Of a stretch of 64,000 nt of DNA, positions 56,640 through 64,000 are shown piece after piece (position 1 is the stretch's first letter; each line of letters opens with the position of its first letter). The stretch covers positions 2,825,893 through 2,889,892 of the forward strand of contig NW_020313057.1 in assembly GCF_003265705.1 (NCBI RefSeq). Reading direction: 5' to 3'. The position numbers and the translations under genes are program-made. This DNA is from Callorhinus ursinus (Eukaryota; Chordata; Mammalia; Carnivora; Otariidae). Under the pieces are notes generated by a model. That model did no database searches. It saw nothing but the letters and a program-made list of their open reading frames with translations, and was not told the origin of the DNA.

Positions 56640-57930
56640 AGGGAGATGATCTGTCTGGTCACCAGCAACTGCCATGTGCGTTTAGAGCTTTTGAGAGAAC
56701 ACAGTGTACCAGGGAGGCTATTAGAACGAATGACTATAAGCAGGACAATATCCAACGTTTGGAGGATGGTTGGGAGCCGTGATCCCCATGACCCAAACTA
56801 ACTTAGATCAAATAGATCAAAGAGAGACCCTGTTGAAGAAGTCACTTTTTGTAAGCCAAGTGGCTTGTCCAGTGATCTCATTTAGCTGGCTCTCAACTTT
56901 CCCAGAAGTGTTCATTTAAGTGCAGCAAGTCAGCTGCAAAGAGAGTCAAAGGCTCTCTTTGACTTATCAAGAGCAACCCTGGCCAGAGAGGGTAGGGATT
57001 TTTGTTCGACACCTATTGCTGTAGCAGGAGATTCTGTGACACTTTCAAGAGTTAAGGAGAGGTTCCTTATCATAGCCTCACGTACGCTTACTTCGAGCCA
57101 GGGTAGTAGGGATCTGCCAAAGGACGCGAATTTTGATTCCTGAATGCCTCCTGACAATTCCCATTTGAGCCTGGGATTTCGGTTGAGAGGGGCAGCCTGC
57201 CATGAAGGTTTGGTTGTGGACAGCCAGGTGTGCTGAGGCAGCCCAGACCATGGCTCCCAACCATTTCCCATCTATTTAAACATCGAACCGCCCATCAGTG
57301 AGGGGGTACAAGTCCTCAGCAGATAAAGAAAAGCCCAGGAGGAGCACAGCGGCATTGCTAAAAGTGATGTCCCATGTGGACGCTGTTGGAACAGTGGAGT
57401 GCATGGCGACCAGCCAAGGCTCTGACCTGGAAAGATGATAGGCCTGGAGGCAAGTCAGACTGAAGAATCTAGAGACCACAAGAGGATATTATACCGATTT
57501 CTTTTTCTGTTGGGCATTGAGTTGCAGGCTCAGGGTTAGGGAGTCTGACGCTATAGAGAGGGGGCTTAGTGTGGACAAGGCAATCAGGCAGTGGAAAGAA
57601 GCAGAGAAAAGTTTGTAACTGGGAGAACTATAGGATCCCCAGCCTCATGGACTGACCGGGGTGTTTGATGGCAAACCCATCAATCAGATAGGTTTCTCCC
57701 TTTCCATGAACTCCAGAAATATGGATGATAGCATTATTTTTCCAAGTGGCAGTAAGAGAAAGAATGGCGAAGCAGATACCAAGGGGAAAAGGGGTTTTGT
57801 GATGAGAGGGGAAAGGACCGGGATTCTTGTTCTAATGTCTTGGGTGGAAGCAGTCTACTTGGTGATTTCAGTGGATTCTTGTCCCAGTGAGCTTGATTTT
57901 GAGGACTCCAGTGTTTGAACAGGACACAGA
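56640..57930 (-). pseudogene. endogenous retrovirus env remnant, gammaretrovirus-like
   Basis: On the - strand the transmembrane-subunit part is recognisable: SLARVALD, a Cys-Cys-Thr triplet (56920-56928), SQLNEITGQATWL and, in another frame, a hydrophobic LQTLDIVLLIVI membrane segment (about 56715-56755). Class I retroviral TM subunits have this order. In-frame stops, a frameshift before the membrane segment and lost sequence between SLARVALD and Cys-Cys break it. The region 57280-57900 holds the likely surface-subunit part, shorter than usual and not clearly readable. It is non-functional as it stands. Confidence 0.68.
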
Positions 57931-58642
57931 GTCATGTGGAGCCTTCTTCAGTTGTGAAATATGCACCTAAGTTTCAACATCTTGTAATTTGGCAGTGGTG
58001 TCTGTGCCCAGGAGTTCTTGGGAGGGTTCTTTCCGTGAATCTCACTTTTGCGAAAGCATCACAGTAAAATAATAATTGTCTGTAAATGACAAAAGACTTA
58101 AAAATGCCCGTGGTTAAAAATCTACGGAGAGTTCAGTTGATAAGGAACTGTTATTTCTGTGGCATACAAAAATTTAGGGTAATAATTGAACAATGAGGAT
58201 GTTGACAAATTTCTAGACTTTAACTAATTTTTGGAATACCTGTATTAGTAACATATATCCAGACACATGTAACCTAAGGTTTATCATCACTTCTTATTTG
58301 ACAGTGCTACCCACATAATTCAGCATACCAAGTAAACCTAATTTAACCTTTCTCCTTTACAAGGTGAGAGACAAATCCTTTTAAATTTTCCAGGAATTCT
58401 CTGGGAAATCTCAAAGTTACTTTAAGGTCATAAGACTCCATTTAGAATTTGGTTTGGAGGACTTGTCAAAATGGCAAAAGGTTTGAACATTTGACTAAAT
58501 AGAATCACAAATAATTATGAAATAATACTTAATTATCTATTTCACCAAAGTGACAATAGAAGATGTTAAAGGCAAACACAGAAGGTTACATAGTGATGAA
58601 CAAAACTTAGCTCATTGAATATTGAGAAGACTGGGTTTTCTT

Positions 58643-59197
58643 TAATTTTTTATTGTTAGGTTAATCACCATACATTACATCATTAGTTTTTGATGTAGTG
58701 TTCCATGATTCATTGTTTGTGCATAACACCCAGTGCTCCANNNNNNNNNNNNNNNNNNNNNNNNNNNNNNNNNNNNNNNNNNNNNNNNNNNNNNNNNNNN
58801 NNNNNNNNNNNNNNNNNNNNNNNNNNNNNNNNNNNNNNNNNNNNNNNNNNNNNNNNNNNNNNNNNNNNNNNNNNNNNNNNNNNNNNNNNNNNNNNNNNNN
58901 NNNNNNNNNNNNNNNNNNNNNNNNNNNNNNNNNNNNNNNNNNNNNNNNNNNNNNNNNNNNNNNNNNNNNNNNNNNNNNNNNNNNNNNNNNNNNNNNNNNN
59001 NNNNNNNNNNNNNNNNNNNNNNNNNNNNNNNNNNNNNNNNNNNNNNNNNNNNNNNNNNNNNNNNNNNNNNNNNNNNNNNNNNNNNNNNNNNNNNNNNNNN
59101 NNNNNNNNNNNNNNNNNNNNNNNNNNNNNNNNNNNNNNNNATTGGGGTGCATGTACCCCTTCGGATCCTTACATTTGTATCTTTGTGGTAAATACCC
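58643..59197 (-). mobile_element. carnivoran L1 3' end inserted in the provirus, containing an assembly gap
   Basis: An antisense L1 3' terminus ('gttaatcaccatacattaca' to 'gcataacacccagtgctcca') enters the gap; after it, 'ggtgcatgtaccccttcgga' and 'atctttgtggtaaataccc' are further L1 sequence. An exact 16-nt duplication, aagactgggttttctt, flanks the unit (58627-58642, 59198-59213). Confidence 0.9.
58741..59140. other. assembly gap of exactly 400 N
   Basis: A run of 400 undetermined bases. The long frames spanning it are artefacts of N translation. Confidence 0.99.
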
Positions 59198-59360
59198 AAG
59201 ACTGGGTTTTCTTAACTAATCCTATGTGATAAAGACAACAGGAAGCACAGTGAATTATTTTGGTAAGACACAAAATCTTTGCTGTCCAAGTAGATTACTC
59301 AAAAGATAAAAAAGAAAAAAATAAAGTTAAAAAAGAAAAAAAAAGCTTTCACAATTTCTT

Positions 59361-59562
59361 TTTTTTTAAGTTTTTTTCTTTTCTTTTTTTTTTTTTTTTT
59401 AAAGATTTCATCCATTTATTCATCAGAGACAGAGAGAGAGGCAGAGGGAGAAACAGGCTCCCAAGGAGCAGGGAGCCCAACGTGGGACTCGATCCCAGGA
59501 CCGTGGGATCATGACCCAAGCCGAAGGCAGACGCTTAACCATCTGAGCCACCCAGGCGCCCC
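59361..59562 (-). mobile_element. Can-SINE, antisense
   Basis: T-rich start, 'aaagatttcatccatttatt', 'agggagcccaacgtgggact', ending 'gccacccaggcgcccc'. Flanks 'gctttcacaatttctt' (from 59345) and 'gttttcacaatttctt' (from 59564) mark the duplication. Confidence 0.92.
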
Positions 59563-60320
59563 AGTTTTCACAATTTCTTATGAAGAACAGACCAACAGTC
59601 CAAAAAAACTTTGTCCTTTTAACAGAGAGAAAACGAAATTCTAATTTTGTTCCAGTGTACTTTTTATATTAAAACTCATTTTTTAAAAACTGAAATAAAT
59701 CCATTCCAATCTTGGCCAGTTTAACCACATCTAAAATTCCTTTCCCCAATTTTTTCTCATAAATACTTTACAGTATTTTTTATATCCATTCAAATTTGTC
59801 TTATTCCCCCCCCTTCTCATTCTGGATCAATAATTTTACTTTAGCACCAAATTACTCTCCTTTCCCTTAATAAAAAACACACACCCAAACCTCATACTTT
59901 TTCTACCAAAACACATCCTACTTTCTTTTCATAAAGTTGTTAGCTTTATTATTTCTAGTAGTTTTAATTACATATATTGATTAGAATTCTTAACCCTTAG
60001 AATCATTAATTTCTAGTGAAAACCAAGAAGTAAGCATTTGTGGACTGTCAAACTACAATTCTGTGGACTGGCCAAACTATATATATATTATAATTTCTAG
60101 AAGCATATTCTTCCTTGTAGTGAATTTTTCAATGTGGCATGAAACATGTTTATGAATAGACTCAAATATCTTTTAGTTCCTCTGTAAAATAAAGCCAAAA
60201 GTGAACAAACCTATGTTCAGTAATTAATGGTTCAGTATTTTGTCTCAATATTTTATCAGTATTCAATGAATATTCATCATTTGACTTATTTTAGTATGAC
60301 TTTAAGGTTTCAAGTTACCA

Positions 60321-60518
60321 GATTTTTTTTAAAGATTTTATTTATTTATTTGACAGAAAGAGAGACAGCTTGAGAGGGAACACAAGCAGGGGGAGTGGGA
60401 GGGGGAGAAGCAGGCTTCCCGCCGAGCAGGGAACCCGATGCAGGGCTCGATCCCAGGACCCTGGGATCACAACCTGAACCGAAGGCAGACGCTTAACGAC
60501 TGAGCCACCCAGGTGCCC
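60321..60518 (-). mobile_element. Can-SINE, antisense
   Basis: 'aaagattttatttatttatt' to 'gagccacccaggtgccc', with caagttacca at 60311-60320 and 60519-60528. Confidence 0.94.
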
Positions 60519-60821
60519 CAAGTTACCATATTTTTTAAGTAGACATGCCATGAATGTAATTATTGTTGAAAAGTTTATAAACTTTGTATCTTACATCTAT
60601 TTAATTTACTTGTTCTTAATAATTATGTTTAGATTACTCATGAGACATTAAACAGCTAAATATTTTACATCATCCTTCTTGCCAACAGATTTTGTAACAG
60701 AGATAACATGAGCTTCTTTGACTGTTAGTAAACCTAAGTAGAATAAAAGTTTTGTGCAGGATTGTATTTAGTATTGATAGCTCTAAAGAGCTGTCAAGAG
60801 TTTTTGTTTTTGTTTTGTTTT

Positions 60822-60931
60822 TAAGTAGGCCCCATGCCCAGCGTGTAGTCCAATGCAGGGCTTGCACTCAGGACCCAGCTCAGGTCTTGAGGTCAAGAGT
60901 CAGAGCCTTCACGGAGCCACCTAGGTACCCC
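60822..60931 (-). mobile_element. short tRNA-Lys-derived SINE, antisense, diverged
   Basis: 'taagtaggccccatgcccag', 'atgcagggcttgcactcagg', 'cttgaggtcaagagtcagag' and 'ggagccacctaggtacccc'. Confidence 0.78.
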
Positions 60932-61235
60932 AAGACATGCCTGTTTTAATTAAACTAACGAACAAACTAGTTTTTATTTACTGAATATTACCCTAGATCA
61001 TAGAAACTTAACATTTGTGTTAGTTTCTAAATTTCTGAGAGTATACTTGATTTATATAAATGCTTAATTTTCTTTAAGCTAATCAAATAGAATTCTTTAC
61101 AACACAATTTTGACAGTACCAAGGTAGAAGAAAAATCACATATTTATAACACACACACACATATAGACATACATAGTATACAGACAGATAAAAAACAGAT
61201 CTGATAGCCTTTGTTTTAAAATTTTAGCCATTTAG

Positions 61236-61439
61236 GGACACCTGGGTGGCTCAGTCGTTAAGCGTCTGCCTTTGGCTCAGGTCATGATCCCAGGGTCCTG
61301 GGATCGAGCCCCGCATAGGGCTCCTTGCTCAGTGGGGAGCCTGCTTCTCCCCCTCCCTCTGTTGCTCCCCTACTTGTGCTCTCTCTGTGTCTATCTCTCT
61401 CTCTGTGTCAAATACATAAATAAAATCTAAAATAAAAAT
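61236..61439 (+). mobile_element. Can-SINE with exact 18-nt target duplication
   Basis: 'ggacacctgggtggctcagt' to an A-rich tail, flanked by identical aaaattttagccatttag at 61218-61235 and 61440-61457. The perfect duplication suggests one of the younger insertions here. Confidence 0.96.
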
Positions 61440-62621
61440 AAAATTTTAGCCATTTAGATGGGTACGATAATGCAAAACTCACTAATTTATAAAAGAACAG
61501 TTGGATCCAAAGTGTGTTTCTAGCAGAAGGAATAAATTAAGCTTACCTGCTCAGATGGCTTCATCTTTGTGAAGATTTTTCATTTTCCTAGTTTCCAAAT
61601 TGCCTTTTCCTTTTTTCTTCTCTTTTTTCCTTCCCATAAGAATTAACTCTTTGAAGTTTGCATTTCAAAGAGATGGCCCTCAGTTCCTGGAAAAGAGTAG
61701 GTAGAACATTTACATCTCAAAGGCAGAGGGAAAGAATGCAAGTCCCTCTGAGAAGGATTTTGTTTCCTAAATTCAGAATTTTACAATACCTCCCGGCCTT
61801 TATAGATGAATTGGGGAGGTTTTAGGATTGGTAAAGAGGATAGGTGGGCTTTGATTTGCTTTTTGAGCTGAATTTCTGTTCTTGTAAAGTCTCAGTTTAT
61901 AAGATAAGGACAGTTGTTTTTAATTTCTCAGAATTGGGTTTTAACCTGAGTGACCTCACAGGTTGGCCTGCCCATTCAACTACATTATCTTTGGTTTCCT
62001 TCTTTTTTTTTCTTTCCAGTTTTCTTCTTTATATCCTTATATCAGGGAGAAGATCTTCAAGTAAGATGGAAATCAAAATATTCCCCATGTTCTAGATTTA
62101 GAGCTTTGTCTTTGGAATGTTTTTCTTTCCTTCCGGGTACATAGTTTCATTTAGCTTAGGGGAGGAAGACATTAAAAAAAAGGTCCTATCAGACTCTGAA
62201 TATCAGCTTTCAATTTGGCCAATTTCTGACCACAGAGCTGCTTAAAAAATCCCTTCAAATATCTTGTCAGGTTTCACCCAAGACAAACAGTCAATTTTCC
62301 TGGCAGTATTGAACAGCCCCCTGGATGCACAGGTGCCCCACAGAGGATGCAAAAGATAGTACCCTCTCAAGATCCAGAGCCACTGCCAACGATCACCTGA
62401 AGAAGGAAAGATTTAGACAGTTTCTCTTAGAACTGGCAAAAGTTGAAAGGACCCCAGCCACAAATGGAGTGCAACCCACATTTCTGTTCGTCCATATCTA
62501 GCTGCAAATGGGCTGTGATCCACATTTCTGTGTGGCCATATTTTTAGAGCCCCCAACGGGATGTTTGCCAAGCCAAGTTCTCAGGACACCACATGAGACA
62601 AACAAGAAGGGCAACAGTTGT

Positions 62622-62823
62622 GGGGCACCCGGGTGGCTCAGATAGTTGGGCATCTGCCTTCAGCTCAGGTCGTGATCTCCAGGTCCTGGGATAGGGCCCC
62701 CCCCCAGACAGGGTCTCGCCTCTCCGCGGGGGGAGTCTGCTTCTCCCTCTGCCTCTTCCGCTCCTCCCTGCTCATTCTCTCTCTCTCTCAAATGAATAAA
62801 TAAAATCTTCTTTTTTAAAAAAA
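62622..62823 (+). mobile_element. Can-SINE
   Basis: 'ggggcacccgggtggctcag' to 'aaatgaataaataaaatctt'. Flanks are ggcaacagttgt and ggtaacggttgt. The body carries a C9 run and other changes. Confidence 0.92.
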
Positions 62824-63000
62824 GGTAACGGTTGTCCCTGGGAGAGAAAGGATCTAATCAAGGGGTCTGGATTTGGAAAGGAAGGGCCATGACATTTTAC
62901 CTTCCTCTTGATTGGGCACAGCAGAGGTTTGGAAGAGCTGAGTCTGGTAAGGATTCTCACCCTTTGTCTGCTTCTGCCAGTTTTCCTAGGATCTCACCTA

Positions 63001-63101
63001 CAGGGTCCCAAGCAAGTGGGGTTTAAAGTGGAGAGTGTAGTCCTGGTATCTACCAGAATTTGGCCAAGTTTTCCATTAATTTTAATTTTAGTTTCCCCTT
63101 G
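63001..63101 (-). pseudogene. endogenous retrovirus protease fragment
   Basis: The - strand gives 33 codons without a stop, from QGETKIKING to LNPTCLGP. It includes the aspartic-protease pattern ILVDTRTTLSTLNPT. The catalytic triplet, normally Asp-Thr-Gly, reads Asp-Thr-Arg (63042-63050). Stops lie just outside. Its position upstream of pol on the - strand is as expected. Confidence 0.72.
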
Positions 63102-63519
63102 GCTGTTTAAGGGAATAGCTGGTAGCAGTTACAGGAGAATCCTTTGGATCCTGTCAGTCTGAGAGGGGCCCATATGGAGGCCTTCCACTGAGGGTAGATA
63201 TAGGGTGTCTGTAAGACCACTAACTTGGTCGACTTTTGTTTATAGTCACATAGTCTCTTCAGAGTAGAAAGACAGTTCAGACAGAGGATTAGTAGTCCCT
63301 AAGTACTCAGGTAAAGGAGGATAAGGGCAGTAGTGGGGGTCACATCAGCCTTATGGTCTTTTCTTTTAGGTACCTCTGTGTCTAATTTTTCATTAGCTTT
63401 CTGCAGTGAGTGTTTCAGTGAAGCTCTTTTGGAATTTTGAAGCCCTTTGGAGGCTTCTGAATGCCAGTTAAAATAGATACCCTATTCTGTTTGTTGATTT
63501 GGGAACAATTTATTTTTTC

Positions 63520-63564
63520 ACAGTACTTAAGGGGCCATTTTCCCCCCATACAAGACCAATAACA
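63520..63564 (-). pseudogene. possible gag nucleocapsid zinc-knuckle remnant
   Basis: The - strand reads CYWSCMGGKWPLKYC. It resembles a Cys-x2-Cys-x4-His-x4-Cys knuckle with one extra residue in the first gap and Trp at or near the His position. About 0.4 kb upstream of the protease is the expected location. The surrounding sequence to 63818 is presumably gag but is not readable. Confidence is limited because the motif is short and degenerate. Confidence 0.42.
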
Positions 63565-63817
63565 CCAAAATTTTACATTCTTCCACCAAATTAAAAAGGT
63601 AATCAAGGTCATGTTTCGGGCCATCAAAAATAATGTAAAGACCTAATTTAGCATTTTGCAGCTGAAAAGGATCTTAGTCTCTCTCCAATATCTCCTCTTA
63701 TAGATAGGGAAATTGAGGCTCAGGACAGTTCAGTGGGTTCCCTAAGTCCATACAGTCAACTGGGTTAGAAGGCTTAAAAATTTAGAAGTAAAGTTAGAAT
63801 TAAGAACTAGGTCTCCT

Positions 63818-64000
63818 GGGGCGCCTGGGAGGCTCAGTCGTTAAGCGTCTGCCTTCGGCTCAGGTCATGATCCCAGGGTCCTGGGATCGAGCCCCGCATC
63901 GGGCTCCCTGCTCTGCGGGAAGCCTGCTTCTCCCTCTCCCACTCCCCCTGCTTGTGTTCCCTCTCTGGCCGTGTCTCTCTCTGTCAAATAAATAAATGAA
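63818..64000 (+). mobile_element. Can-SINE, cut by the window edge
   Basis: 'ggggcgcctgggaggctcag' to 'gtcaaataaataaatgaa' at the last base. The subtype with 'gctctgcgggaagcctgctt' is the same as at 43.7 kb. Confidence 0.94.

Larger units (their letters stand above)
57931..62960 (-). pseudogene. endogenous retrovirus pol remnant, heavily interrupted
   Basis: The C-terminal end is the readable part: on the - strand 57938-58004 reads TAKLQDVET, a stop, then VHISQLKKAP, the pattern of the gammaretroviral integrase C-terminus just upstream of env. Between this and the protease at 63.0 kb lie about 5.0 kb, of which about 1.5 kb are later insertions (one L1 and five SINEs). The remaining roughly 3.5 kb is about the length of pol. 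I could not find reverse-transcriptase motifs in the AT-rich 59.6-62.6 kb part, so its identity there is inferred from position only. Confidence 0.5.

Noticed and set aside
58661..59229. Frames of 150-174 codons around 58.7-59.2 kb
   Set aside because: They consist mainly of undetermined residues from the 400-N gap.
59600..62600. Reverse transcriptase within the pol region
   Set aside because: I could not find the conserved catalytic motifs on the - strand. The pol assignment there rests on position between the protease and integrase fragments and is kept at low confidence.

Overview
This is nuclear DNA from a carnivoran mammal. The evidence is about twenty tRNA-Lys-derived Can-SINEs on both strands (head gggcgcctgggtggctcagt, long CT-rich body, AAATAAAATCTT tail) and several carnivoran-type L1 3' ends. 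The SINE variants look like those of bears, pinnipeds and mustelids rather than the dog-specific subfamily, so I suggest an arctoid caniform. That assignment rests on recognition, not on alignment.

The only protein-coding gene I can support is FAM107B on the + strand. Three exons encode a complete 131-residue protein: 19533-19660, 27684-27834 and 28839-28955. A 3' UTR of about 2.6 kb ends near 31.6 kb. The exon that carries the start codon is open in frame upstream to its splice acceptor, so it could also serve a longer isoform whose earlier exons lie outside the window. Positions 1-19.5 kb are therefore upstream intronic or 5' flanking sequence, and everything after 31.6 kb is intergenic.

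Layout: 1-19.5 kb is non-coding, with MaLR, MIR, L1 and L2 relics, a nested SINE pair, an L1 tail with a clear target-site duplication, three CTCF-like motifs and an AT-rich repeat-poor block near 6 kb. 19.5-31.6 kb is FAM107B; intron 2 (8 kb) contains an L1 split by a SINE and an 84-bp near-identical duplication. 31.6-43 kb is intergenic, with old L1 remnants and a CpG-rich MIR-derived patch near 41.3 kb. 43-47 kb is an old L1 interrupted by a pogo-type DNA transposon, an LTR-like insert, SINEs and an AT-rich minisatellite. 47-56 kb holds L1, L2 and MaLR fragments, a (TG)n tract and a 66-bp tandem duplication. From about 56 kb to beyond the end of the window is a decayed gammaretrovirus-like provirus on the - strand: an LTR, env, the integrase end of pol, protease and a possible gag zinc knuckle, in the expected order. 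It is broken by several later insertions, one of which contains a 400-base assembly gap.

I found no CRISPR array, bacterial-type operon, functional tRNA or rRNA gene, or clearly new biological system. The most useful leads are the provirus, the discrete 84-bp intronic duplication, the CTCF-like motif set and the possible N-terminal extension of FAM107B.
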